From: UBA5704 sp036264355
Lineage (GTDB): Bacteria > Acidobacteriota > Thermoanaerobaculia > Multivoradales > UBA5704
Reading direction: 5' to 3'
Length of the DNA stretch: 64,000 nt
Assembly: GCA_036264355.1 (NCBI GenBank)
Contig: DATARD010000023.1
Span: 4,597 to 68,596, forward strand
Shown here: piece by piece, positions 28,499-35,376 of the stretch
Numbering within the stretch: position 1 is the first letter of the stretch
Layout of the letters: each line of letters starts with the position of its first letter
The notes under the pieces: model-generated
Told to the model about the DNA's origin: nothing
Databases searched by the model: none
Seen by the model: the letters and a program-made list of their open reading frames with translations, nothing else
Program-made: the position numbers and the translations under genes

Positions 28499-28535
28499 AT
28501 GTTCGTGGTCTGATCAGCCGGGCTTCCGGGGCATC

Positions 28536-28934
28536 GTGAGCCGGCCGGCCTCCTCGCCGGAGTCAACGCCCTGGTCCGGCAAGCCGTCGAGTCCACAGCT
28601 CTGGGTGAAGGGATGGGGAGAGCAGGCGCTCGAAGTGGTCCAGCAGGCCAAGGCGCGCGATCTGCTGGACGCGCTGGGGAACAGCGCTCCGACCGCTCCG
28701 GAGCGCGGCGCGAGCCCGCGCATTGCCGCCGACCTGCGCGATCACGCCGGGAACGGCACGGTGCTCGAATACTTCCTCGGCGAGACCGACCTCTATCTCT
28801 GGGTCATCCGCCGCGACAGCATCCGGATGACCGATCTCGGCGCGCGCGCTCCAGTGCTCGCCGCCGCCGCCCTACATCCTGGAAGTTGGGTAGAACGCGA
28901 CGGATTCTACTATAGCCAGATGAAGATATCGTGA
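28536..28934 (+). pseudogene. Fragment resembling the region before a CHAT protease domain
   Basis: A 132-codon open stretch whose middle (QALEVVQQAKARDLLDALGN ... GTVLEYFLGETDLYLWVIRR) looks like the TPR-to-CHAT junction of CHAT (caspase-like) proteins, where a helix with K/RARxLLD is followed by a strand pattern xLEYFxGExxLYxWVIRRD. The upstream TPRs and the catalytic His-Cys CHAT domain are both missing, and the last 25 residues do not fit the family. It is wedged between two unrelated 21-bp arrays. I read it as the remnant of a gene destroyed by deletion; family assignment is from memory of the motif only. Confidence 0.5.
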
Positions 28935-28965
28935 AGAACAGCTCTGGCGACATGTCCATGTCGGT

Positions 28966-28994
28966 TGAGACAGCCGGCGCGGCGGAATGGAACA
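28966..28994. repeat. 29-bp direct repeat, copy 1
   Basis: tgagacagccggcgcggcgg followed by aatggaaca. It matches 28 of 29 bases of 30854-30882 in the same orientation. The two copies bracket the second 21-bp array and the sigma/anti-sigma pair. Confidence 0.85.
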
Positions 28995-29011
28995 GACTCC
29001 GTGCCCTCACG

Positions 29012-29284
29012 GTCGTGCGCGGTGCAGTCACCGTCGCACGCAATGCCGTCACCGTCGTGCGCGGTGCCGTCACCGTCGTGGGTAGTGCAGTCACAGTCGC
29101 ACGCAGTGCAGTGACAGTCGTGCGAAGTGCAGTCACAGTCGCACGAAGTGCAGTGACAGTCGTACGAAGTGCAGTGACAGTCGCACGCAGTGCAGTCACC
29201 GCCGCACGCAATGCCGGCACGGTCGCACCCGGTGCTGTCAGGGCCGGGCGCAATGGCGTGACGGTCGCACGCGATGGCGTTACG
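29012..29284. repeat. 21-bp tandem array (13 units), heptad-coding
   Basis: Thirteen exact 21-bp units beginning with gtcgtgcgcggtgcagtcac-like sequence (starts 29012, 29033, 29054 ... 29264). The central units differ by only one or two bases; the outer ones drift. A plus frame reads VARSAVT repeats and a minus frame TALRATV repeats, with no stops. The unit is unrelated to the 28.2-kb array but has the same period. It runs into the last codons of the anti-sigma gene at 29280. No gene is evident in the stretch 28935-29279. Confidence 0.9.
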
Positions 29285-30089
29285 GTTTTCCCGCCGTCCC
29301 GGCCGGACTCACCCGAAACCGCACCGGCTCGGAGCCTGCCAGCCGCGCCCCCTTGGCGTCGAGCGCTTCGGCAGACCAGGAGTAGGTGACCGCCCGTTGC
29401 AGCCGCGCGGTGACCTCGGCCGGCAGGTGGGCCGGCGGCGCGGCGACCGTCGCCTCCCAGAGCAGCTCGTCGTCGAACGCCCGCAGGCGCACATGGTAGG
29501 CCGCCGCTCCCGGCCGCGGTTCCCAGCGCAGCTCAGCCGGCGCCGCCGCGATCTCGCCCACCGGCGCGAGAAGCTCCACCTCGCCGCCGCGCATCACACC
29601 GGCGGCGGGCGGCGCCGGCAGAGGCGGCGGCGCGAGCAGGGACCGTTGCAGGAGAAGCCCCACGGAAAGCACCACCACCGCGGCCGCGGCGAGCCACGCC
29701 GGCCAGCGCGAGGAGCGCCGGACGCCGGGAAGGGGAGCCGGCGACGCCGAGGGTTGTGCCGGGCGGGACGGAAACGGCACCACCCGTCCGCCGGTCGCCG
29801 GCGGAGCGGCCGTCCGGCGGAGCGGTGACGCCTCTTCGAGCCGGGCGACCACGAAGTCCACGTCCTCCTGCCGCACGCCCACTGCTTGCGGCTCGGCGGT
29901 GAAGAGGCGGGCGAGATCGCGCTCCGCGGCGCAGGCCGGACAGCTTGCGGCGTGCTCGTCGAGGCGGCGGCGCTCCGCGGGATCGAGAGCGGCGGTCTCC
30001 GCCTCCAGGAACGCCTCCGGCGGTGGGCACCCGGCGTAGGCGGCGTGCAGCCACTCTTCGAGCGTGCGGGTCGGTCCGTTGCCGTTCAT
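29280..30089 (-). CDS. Membrane-anchored anti-sigma factor (zinc-finger type)
   Basis: A 269-aa protein. The N-terminal zf-HC2-like domain has His46, Cys50 and Cys53 (HAASCPAC) in the anti-sigma HxxxCxxC pattern. A Pro-rich linker leads to one membrane helix at about 130-148 (WPAWLAAAAVVVLSVGLLLQ). The outer part (about 170-265) is a beta-rich, fibronectin/Ig-like module (ELRWEPRPGAAAYHVRLRAF, YSWSAEALDAKG). Family knowledge: the cytoplasmic zinc domain binds an ECF sigma and the outer domain senses envelope conditions. The gene overlaps the sigma gene by 4 bases (ATGA), which supports the pairing. Its last codons are adjacent to the 21-bp array, so the C-terminus may have been altered by repeat growth. 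Confidence 0.88.
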   Translation of the reverse strand: MNGNGPTRTLEEWLHAAYAGCPPPEAFLEAETAALDPAERRRLDEHAASCPACAAERDLARLFTAEPQAVGVRQEDVDFVVARLEEASPLRRTAAPPATGGRVVPFPSRPAQPSASPAPLPGVRRSSRWPAWLAAAAVVVLSVGLLLQRSLLAPPPLPAPPAAGVMRGGEVELLAPVGEIAAAPAELRWEPRPGAAAYHVRLRAFDDELLWEATVAAPPAHLPAEVTARLQRAVTYSWSAEALDAKGARLAGSEPVRFRVSPAGTAGKP

Positions 30090-30709
30090 GCCAGGGAACC
30101 TCCGGAAGAGTGAGGAGCGGAAGACTGCCGGGCCAGCCAGCGTCCGAAGCGGCGTTTGAGCTTGCGCCCGCCGCTCACCACATACGCCTTGGCCCCCGAT
30201 TTATTGTCCAGCCCCAGCATCTCGGTGAGCGCCGGCAGCGACATCCCGTTCACATAGTGGAGATAGAGCACCCGCGCCTCCAACGGCTCGAGGTCGTTCG
30301 CCATCGCGTGGCGCAGCGCGTGTTCGATCTCCCCCTGCTCCAGCTCACGGTCGGCGCCCGGCGACGGCTCGACCAACTCGGCGCCGGCAGACTCGTCGAG
30401 CGGATCGGTCTGCCGCCGCCGCGCCGCCTGTCCGCGGTTGATCACCACGCTGCGCGTCACCGTATAGAGCCAGGTCGAGAAGCGGCTCTCGCCGCGGAAG
30501 GAGGAGAGCTTCCCGTGGACGCGCAGGAAGACCTCCTGCGCGAGATCGGCCGTCTCCTGGCGGTCATTGCTGAGGCGCAGGCACCAGGCGGCAACTTTCG
30601 GATACCAACGGCGATAAAGGACGGCGAGGGCGGTGTCGGCGGTCTCGTCCGCCTCCCGGGCGTGAGCGACCAGCTCTTCGTCGCTCAGCTCGTCGAGATC
30701 CGGAAGCAT
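30086..30709 (-). CDS. ECF-family RNA polymerase sigma factor
   Basis: A 207-aa sigma-70 family protein of the ECF type. Region 2 is at about 35-100 (LAVLYRRWYPKVAAWCLRLS, ETADLAQEVFLRVHGKLSSF, SRFSTWLYTVTRSVVINR) and region 4 at about 145-195 (LEPLEARVLYLHYVNGMSLP, EMLGLDNKSGAKAYVVSGGR). The start at 30709 (MLPDLDELSDEELV) matches the usual ECF N-terminus; the frame is open further upstream but that stretch includes the 29-bp direct repeat and reads as non-coding. No strong ribosome site is visible. The pair with the downstream anti-sigma factor suggests an autoregulated envelope or stress response. Target genes cannot be read from this window. Confidence 0.9.
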   Translation of the reverse strand: MLPDLDELSDEELVAHAREADETADTALAVLYRRWYPKVAAWCLRLSNDRQETADLAQEVFLRVHGKLSSFRGESRFSTWLYTVTRSVVINRGQAARRRQTDPLDESAGAELVEPSPGADRELEQGEIEHALRHAMANDLEPLEARVLYLHYVNGMSLPALTEMLGLDNKSGAKAYVVSGGRKLKRRFGRWLARQSSAPHSSGGSLA

Positions 30710-30853
30710 AGGCAGGGTGATGGGCTCGGGCCGTTGCGGGCGGCCGAAACGCCGCCCGGTAGATCGCGCGCCGAGGATACCCGGGAAGAGCGCCCCTGGC
30801 CAGTCTGCCGTGCCAATCCCGCCAATCGTTGCCTGAGCCGTCCGCATACTGTC

Positions 30854-30882
30854 TGAGACAGCCGGCGCGGTGGAATGGAACA
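30854..30882. repeat. 29-bp direct repeat, copy 2
   Basis: Same orientation as 28966-28994, one mismatch (c to t). It lies upstream of the sigma gene. The pair could mark the ends of a moved segment or be members of a dispersed short repeat. Confidence 0.85.
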
Positions 30883-30951
30883 AGCAACCGGCCGAGACAC
30901 GTGACCATGGTAAGATGACCAGGGTCGTCCACCGACCAGAGGGAGGCCAGT

Positions 30952-31185
30952 GTGGAACAGTCCGTCTCGAAATCAGCGTTCAAGGCCAAGGCGCTCGAGT
31001 TCTTCCGGGACGTGGAGAAATCCGGCCGTGAGCTGATCATCACGGACCATGGAAAGCCGGTCCTGAAGATCGTCCCCTACGACCGAGACCCGATGGAAGC
31101 CCTCAAGGCGCTTCGTGGCTCTGTCCTTCGGTACGACGATCCGCTGGAGCCCGTCGGCGTCGAGGATTGGGAGGCTCTCCGTTGA
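30952..31185 (+). CDS. Antitoxin of a type II toxin-antitoxin pair (Phd/YefM-like)
   Basis: A 77-aa protein with the Phd/YefM pattern: VSKSAFKAKALEFFRDVEKS, then LIITDHGKPVLKIVPY, where the N-terminal fold dimerises and binds DNA and the acidic C-terminus (DDPLEPVGVEDWEAL) would wrap the toxin. GTG start at 30952 with GGGAGG upstream. Its stop overlaps the start of a PIN-toxin remnant (TTGA), the usual coupled order. The antitoxin appears intact while the toxin is destroyed, so it is an orphan; it may still bind its own promoter or neutralise a related toxin elsewhere. Confidence 0.85.
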   Translation: MEQSVSKSAFKAKALEFFRDVEKSGRELIITDHGKPVLKIVPYDRDPMEALKALRGSVLRYDDPLEPVGVEDWEALR

Positions 31186-31395
31186 TCGTGCTCGACACCC
31201 ACGCCTGGATCTGGTGGGTGACCAACCCCGAGCAGGTCTCGAAAAACGCCGCTCCGCTCCACCCTGCTTCCCGGCGAGCTCCATGAAGACCCGGCCGACC
31301 GCATCATCATTGCCACCGCTCTAACTCTGGAATCTCCCCTGATTTCGAAGGACCAGAAAATCAGGGATTACCCCCACGTGCAGACGATTTGGTGA
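31182..31395 (+). pseudogene. PIN-domain (VapC-like) toxin, internally deleted and frameshifted
   Basis: The first 34 codons (LIVLDTHAWIWWVTNPEQVS) are the start of a PIN RNase, with the first catalytic Asp in LDTHAW. A stop follows after the frame changes. In another frame, at about 31257-31395, the family's C-terminal end appears (LLPGELHEDPADRIIIATAL, ESPLISKDQKIRDY), including the DPADR-I-ATA acidic motif. About 60 central residues are missing and the halves are out of frame, so no active nuclease is made. A complete protein would be about 125-135 aa. Confidence 0.85.
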
Positions 31396-31438
31396 TCATC
31401 CACCGATTTTCCAGGCCGGTTTCTCAAGGAGGTTTCCG

Positions 31439-32233
31439 ATGGACGCTCGCTTTCGACGCGTTGTGGTGATCGTGGCGGTGGCACTGGCAGGAGTGGTCGT
31501 CGGCCGGGTCTCGAAGAGCGCCGAGCCGGGGCCGGCGGACATGGCGGTCCGGCTGGCGCAGGAGATGGCGGCGGATGCGTCGCGCCGGGACGTCAAGAGC
31601 CTCGAGAAGCTCATTCCCCAGACCGACCGGGTGGCCTACGTGAGCAACGGCCATCCGATCACTGGCAAGCAGTATGCGGAAACTCTCGGCGGCTACTACG
31701 CGACGCTCAAGACCCTCGACTTCAAGTGGGAGCGGTGGGAGGTCTTTCCGGTGGGCGACCGCGCCGCCGTCTTCACCGGATGGGCGAACGTGAAGACGGT
31801 CGATCTCAAGGGTGAATCCGAGTCGGCCCGCGCTCTCTTCACCATGGTCTTCGCCGACGACGGATCGGGCTGGAAGCGGGTGATCGCCCAGAAGTGGCAG
31901 TCCGAGGTGCCGGCGGTGAGCGCGGTGCACCCGGCCGCGCCGCAGGAGAGCGTGCCGGCGGCGAGCGGGATCTCGGTTCAATTCAATGCGCCGGTGACCG
32001 TCACCGCCTCGGCGTTCCACCTGGAGTGTCCCCGCGGCACGCCGGTCGCCGCCACCGCGACGCCCGAGCCGGGGTCCGACGGCGGTGCGTTCCTGCTCCG
32101 TCCGGCCAAGAGCCTGCCCGCCGGTGCCGACTGCACGCTACGGGTCGCGGCGGCGCAGGTTTCCGATCCCCGCTTCGGCCAGACCATGGCCGAGGACTAC
32201 GCCTTCTCGTTCAAGGTCGCCGCCGGCTCGTGA
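31439..32233 (+). CDS. Exported NTF2/SnoaL-like protein with C-terminal Ig-like domain
   Basis: A 264-aa protein. An N-terminal hydrophobic segment (about 7-24, RVVVIVAVALAGVVVGRV) is a signal or anchor. Residues 33-155 resemble the SnoaL/DUF4440 group of the NTF2 fold (AVRLAQEMAADASRRDVKSL, GGYYATLKTLDFKWERWEVF, GDRAAVFTGWANVKTVDLKG). Residues 165-260 form a beta-sandwich like bacterial Ig-like Big_5 modules (SGISVQFNAPVTVTASAFHL, LPAGADCTLRVAAAQVSDPR). A strong ribosome site (AAGGAGG) lies seven bases before the ATG. No catalytic residues can be assigned. It is probably periplasmic or membrane-bound; ligand unknown. Confidence 0.75.
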   Translation: MDARFRRVVVIVAVALAGVVVGRVSKSAEPGPADMAVRLAQEMAADASRRDVKSLEKLIPQTDRVAYVSNGHPITGKQYAETLGGYYATLKTLDFKWERWEVFPVGDRAAVFTGWANVKTVDLKGESESARALFTMVFADDGSGWKRVIAQKWQSEVPAVSAVHPAAPQESVPAASGISVQFNAPVTVTASAFHLECPRGTPVAATATPEPGSDGGAFLLRPAKSLPAGADCTLRVAAAQVSDPRFGQTMAEDYAFSFKVAAGS

Positions 32234-32275
32234 TGGTCGTTTGGGCGGTGGCAGGTGGCCTGGGTGGCCCGCCCC

Positions 32276-32302
32276 AACCCAGCCCGTTGGGCTGGGCTAA
32301 GG
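32276..32302. repeat. Left terminal hairpin of the RAYT-like element
   Basis: Core aacccagcccgttgggctgg, continuing to 32302; internal palindrome cccagccc/gggctggg. Perfect inverted match to 32824-32850. Confidence 0.9.
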
Positions 32303-32333
32303 GAACACGGCCCTCCGGGCCGTTCGCCCGGGC

Positions 32334-32786
32334 TCATTCCCACACATAGCGTTCGTCGTAGGGAATCTGATAGCGCTCCAGGAATTTGCGGAATTCATCC
32401 TGGAAGGAGGTCTGCCGATGATGTTCCTCCTGTTTGTCGATGTAGCGGATGACTGCGTCCGCATCGGACTGGCTGACGGAGAAGGCTCCATAGCCGGTCT
32501 GCCAATGGAATGATCCCAGCTCATCTCCCTTCGTCTTGAGCCATTTGGATGAACCGGTTTTGACCAGCTCCACGACCTTGGCCATGGTCCGCGTCCGCGA
32601 CAAACCGAAGAACAGATGGACATGATCCTCCACTCCACCAACACGGAGCGGGGGACAGCCAATGTCGTTCAAACCCGTCGCGAGATATTGATGAAGCTCC
32701 AGACGAATCTCCGGCACAAGAAACGGGATACGATTCTTCGTGCTGAAGATCAGATGTACCAGGATGCGTGAAAACGATTGGGGCAT
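32334..32786 (-). CDS. tnpA: Y1 (HUH) transposase, IS200/RAYT-like
   Basis: A 150-aa protein of the transposase IS200-like family. The metal-binding HUH motif is His55-Val-His57 (EDHVHLFFGL), and the nucleophile is probably Tyr115 (AVIRYIDKQEEHH). Other family marks are the start SRILVHLIFSTKNRIPFL, the KTGSSKWLK helix and FHWQTGYGAFSVS. The length is normal for this group. It acts on single-stranded DNA at hairpin ends, and those ends are present on both sides. The C-terminal HHRQTSFQDEFRKFLERYQI is typical of the REP-associated branch. It is likely also to act on hairpin relatives elsewhere in the genome. Confidence 0.92.
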   Translation of the reverse strand: MPQSFSRILVHLIFSTKNRIPFLVPEIRLELHQYLATGLNDIGCPPLRVGGVEDHVHLFFGLSRTRTMAKVVELVKTGSSKWLKTKGDELGSFHWQTGYGAFSVSQSDADAVIRYIDKQEEHHRQTSFQDEFRKFLERYQIPYDERYVWE

Positions 32787-32823
32787 CGGTTTCCTCGGTC
32801 GGGCGGCCCGGAGGGTCGCGTTT

Positions 32824-32850
32824 CCTTAGCCCAGCCCAACGGGCTGGGTT
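32824..32850. repeat. Right terminal hairpin of the RAYT-like element
   Basis: Exact inverted copy of 32276-32302. Confidence 0.9.
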
Positions 32851-32928
32851 TGCCGGTTGGCCGTCTACCCCGGTTCCCGCGCCAACGAGGGATTCAGCGC
32901 CGGCGGGAACGAGGCTCCCGGACTCGCC

Positions 32929-33246
32929 CTAGTTCTTGCCCTCCTGCATCTCGGTGAGCTCGCGGCGCTCTTTGTCGAGAGCGTTCACGGCGTCGGTCTT
33001 CTCCTGCTCGGTGCCCTGCATGGTCTGGATCTCGGCGGCCTTGCGCTCGATGTCGGCCGCCTTCTCCTGGATCTTGCGGGTGCGCTCGGACTCGCTCTCC
33101 GAGGACGACGCCGCGGAGCCGGAGCTCGCCGCGGGCGGGGTGCCCGCTTTGCCCTGGCACGCTGCGCAGAGCGGCAGGAGGAGCAGGAAGAGAAGAGACA
33201 GGATCAGCCACGGCTGCGGACGGCGGCACACACGGCTCCCTCGCAT
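32929..33246 (-). CDS. Small putative lipoprotein with coiled-coil
   Basis: A 105-aa protein starting at the ATG at 33246, preceded by GAAGGAGG. A hydrophobic signal (WLILSLLFLLLLPLCAAC) ends in a possible lipidation Cys at residue 30, although the residue three before it is Cys rather than the usual Leu. A Ser-rich linker follows, then a highly charged helix (RTRKIQEKAADIERKAAEIQ ... DAVNALDKERRELTEMQ), a likely coiled coil. No family is recognised. It lies 29 bp downstream of the hybrid kinase in the same direction and could be cotranscribed with it. Confidence 0.7.
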   Translation of the reverse strand: MRGSRVCRRPQPWLILSLLFLLLLPLCAACQGKAGTPPAASSGSAASSSESESERTRKIQEKAADIERKAAEIQTMQGTEQEKTDAVNALDKERRELTEMQEGKN

Positions 33247-33275
33247 GGGGACCTCCTTCGGGGTTGGCGAACGTT

Positions 33276-34907
33276 CTACTGCGAGGGAGCGTAGCACGGC
33301 TCGCGCATGACGCGGCTCAGGACGGTTTCGAGCTCCTGGAGGTTGACCGGCTTGGTGAGATGGGCGAGGAAGCCGGCCTCGCGGCTCTTGCGGATGTCCT
33401 CCTCCATGCCGAAGCCGGTCATGCAGATCGCCCGGACTCCGCCGGGATGGCGGACGGCGAGCTCGCGCATCAGGTCGAGACCGCTGCCGTCGGGCAGGCC
33501 GATGTCGCTGATGACGAGGTCGAACGGCCAGTCGCCGAGCGCCGCGAGCGCGGCCGCGACGGAGCCGGCGGAGCGCACTTGGTGGCCGTAGATCTCCAGC
33601 AGGCCGGCCAGCGCCTCGCGGGTGTCGGCGTGGTCTTCCACCAGGAAGATGCGGAGAGGCTCCCGGCCGCCGGGCTCGCTCGCACGGGGCGACCGGGAGA
33701 GCTCGGCGGGACGGGAGGTCTCGGCGGCCAGGGAGACGAAGAAGGTGGCGCCGCTGCCCCGGCCGTCGCTCTCGGCCCGCAGGGAGCCGCCGTGGAGGTC
33801 CATCAGGGTCTTGCTGATGGCGAGCCCGAGGCCCAGGCCGCCGAACATCCGCGTCACGTCCCGGCCGCCCTGCTCGAAGGCGTCGAAGATCCGGGGCAGT
33901 ACCTCGGCATCGATGCCGACGCCGGAGTCGGTGACCTCGATCTCGATCGTGCCGGCCGGTCCGTCGCCGGTGCGCAGCAGGATGCGCCCCTCCTCCGGAG
34001 TGAACTTCACGGCGTTTTTCACCACGTTCCACAGCACCTGCTGCAGGCGCGCCGGGTCGGCGCGGACGTAGACGCGGCGCGCGTTGAGCTCGGCGGTCAC
34101 CGCGATCCGCTTGGCGTGCAGGTCGCGGTCGCAGATCTCCAGGACCTCGCGCAGCGCCTGGTGCACATCGACCGTCTCGAAGGTCAGATCCAGCTTGCCG
34201 CGGGTGATCCCGGTGAGATCCAGGAGGTCATCGATCAGCCGGGCCTCCAGCTCGACGTTGCGGCGGATCATGGCGAGCGCTTCGCGCATGTCGTCCGGGA
34301 GGTTCTCTTTATGCTCCAGGAGCTGCACGGTGGTCAGCACCGGTGCCAGCGGGGTGCGCAGCTCATGGCTGAGGACGGCGAGGAAATGATCTTTCGCCCG
34401 GTTCGCCGCCTCGGCCAGCTCCTTCGTGTGTTGCAGCTCGGCGGTGCGCTCGGCGACCCGGCGCTCGAGCGCTTCGTTCGCTTCGCGCAGCATCGCCTCC
34501 GACTCGGCGAGCCGCCGCTCGGCCTGGACCGCCTTGAGCACCCGGTCGGCGGCGTGCGGCAGGTACTCCAGGTAGTCGCCGACCTTGGGCACCACGTCGC
34601 GCACACCGGCGCGCAGCGCTTCGATGACCTTCCCCTGGTCGCTGAACCCGGTGACCAGGATCGCCGGCAGGTCGGGCCAGCGGTCGCGCAGCCGTTGGTA
34701 GACGTCGAGGCCGGAGACCGGGCCGGCAAGCTGGTAGTCGAGGAGCACCAGGTCGAAGCGCTCGCGGCCGAGCCGGTCGAGAGCTTCCTCCGCGGTCGAC
34801 GCGATGGACGCCGTATAGCCGACGCGCTCCAGGGCGCGCCGTTCCAGGAGGGCGATGCCGCCGTCGTCCTCGAGGATCAGGACGCTGCCTTTAAGGCTGT
34901 CCGCCAT
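33276..34907 (-). CDS. Hybrid histidine kinase, REC-HisKA-HATPase-REC
   Basis: A 543-aa soluble hybrid kinase. N-terminal receiver with phospho-Asp57 (LVLLDYQL) and Lys in VVPKVGD; a coiled-coil linker (about 130-170); HisKA with His near 180 (FLAVLSHELRTPLAPVL); HATPase with the N box (QVLWNVVKNAVKF), G1 (DSGVGID) and G2 (GGLGLGLAISK); C-terminal receiver at about 418-535, Asp near 468 (LVISDIGLPDGSG) and Lys in LTKPVN. With no membrane helix it must take its input from the N-terminal receiver, probably phosphate from its neighbours. The start overlaps the end of the upstream response-regulator gene by 17 bp. Confidence 0.93.
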   Translation of the reverse strand: MADSLKGSVLILEDDGGIALLERRALERVGYTASIASTAEEALDRLGRERFDLVLLDYQLAGPVSGLDVYQRLRDRWPDLPAILVTGFSDQGKVIEALRAGVRDVVPKVGDYLEYLPHAADRVLKAVQAERRLAESEAMLREANEALERRVAERTAELQHTKELAEAANRAKDHFLAVLSHELRTPLAPVLTTVQLLEHKENLPDDMREALAMIRRNVELEARLIDDLLDLTGITRGKLDLTFETVDVHQALREVLEICDRDLHAKRIAVTAELNARRVYVRADPARLQQVLWNVVKNAVKFTPEEGRILLRTGDGPAGTIEIEVTDSGVGIDAEVLPRIFDAFEQGGRDVTRMFGGLGLGLAISKTLMDLHGGSLRAESDGRGSGATFFVSLAAETSRPAELSRSPRASEPGGREPLRIFLVEDHADTREALAGLLEIYGHQVRSAGSVAAALAALGDWPFDLVISDIGLPDGSGLDLMRELAVRHPGGVRAICMTGFGMEEDIRKSREAGFLAHLTKPVNLQELETVLSRVMREPCYAPSQ

Positions 34908-35349
34908 TGCCTCGCGCCGGCGGCTGGGTGGGCAGGATGGGCAGCTTGACGATCTTCAGGAAGAATCCGAGCCGCTTCACCGCTTCGATGAACTGTTCGT
35001 ATTCCACCGGCTTGGTAACGTAGACGTTGCAGCCGAGCTGATAGCAGCGCTCGATCTCGCGGGGATCGTCGGTGGTGGTCAGCATGACGACCGGCAGGGT
35101 GGCTGTCCGCGGATCGTTCTTGAGACGGCGGAGGACCTCGACGCCGTCGACGCGCGGCATTTTGATGTCGAGGAGGACGACACACGGCTCGCGGACCGGG
35201 GACGTGGAGCCGAGGAAGTGGTCCAGCGCCTCCTGGCCGTCGCGCAGGCGGACGAAGCTGTTGTCGAGACCCGCGCGGCGCAGGTTGCGCTCGATGAGCG
35301 TGGCATGCCCGTCGTCGTCCTCGACCAGGATGATCGTCACTTCGTCCAT
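34891..35349 (-). CDS. Single-domain response regulator
   Basis: A 152-aa receiver-only protein with acidic pocket EDDD at 10-13, phospho-Asp61 (VVLLDIKMPRVDG), Thr in LTTTDD and Lys in VTKPVEY. It resembles the Rcp1/CheY-like receivers that partner bacteriophytochrome-type kinases. There is no output domain, so it should relay phosphate or act by protein contact. It sits between a membrane kinase and a soluble hybrid kinase, 27 bp from the first and overlapping the second, so a relay is the simplest reading. Confidence 0.93.
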   Translation of the reverse strand: MDEVTIILVEDDDGHATLIERNLRRAGLDNSFVRLRDGQEALDHFLGSTSPVREPCVVLLDIKMPRVDGVEVLRRLKNDPRTATLPVVMLTTTDDPREIERCYQLGCNVYVTKPVEYEQFIEAVKRLGFFLKIVKLPILPTQPPARGNGGQP

Positions 35350-35376
35350 TTTTCTCCTCGGTCTCCTCAGACGGGC

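Larger units (their letters stand above)
32276..32850. mobile_element. IS200/IS605-type (RAYT-like) element with hairpin ends
   Basis: A 575-bp unit. A 27-bp sequence at 32276-32302 is repeated perfectly inverted at 32824-32850. Each end is itself a palindrome (cccagcccgttgggctggg), so each folds to a hairpin, and a second smaller palindrome (ccctccgggcc) lies just inside both ends. Between them is one single-domain HUH transposase gene. Hairpin-ended units with a Y1 transposase fit the REP-associated tyrosine transposase (RAYT) group. Everything needed for mobility looks intact. Confidence 0.88.

Noticed and set aside
28931..29389. A repeat protein encoded by the 29.0-kb array
   Set aside because: Open in several frames on both strands, no ribosome site, and it overlaps the anti-sigma gene end. 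Array growth explains it.
32857..33294. A plus-strand gene opposite the small lipoprotein
   Set aside because: The minus-strand reading has a strong ribosome site, signal sequence and coiled coil; the plus reading has none.
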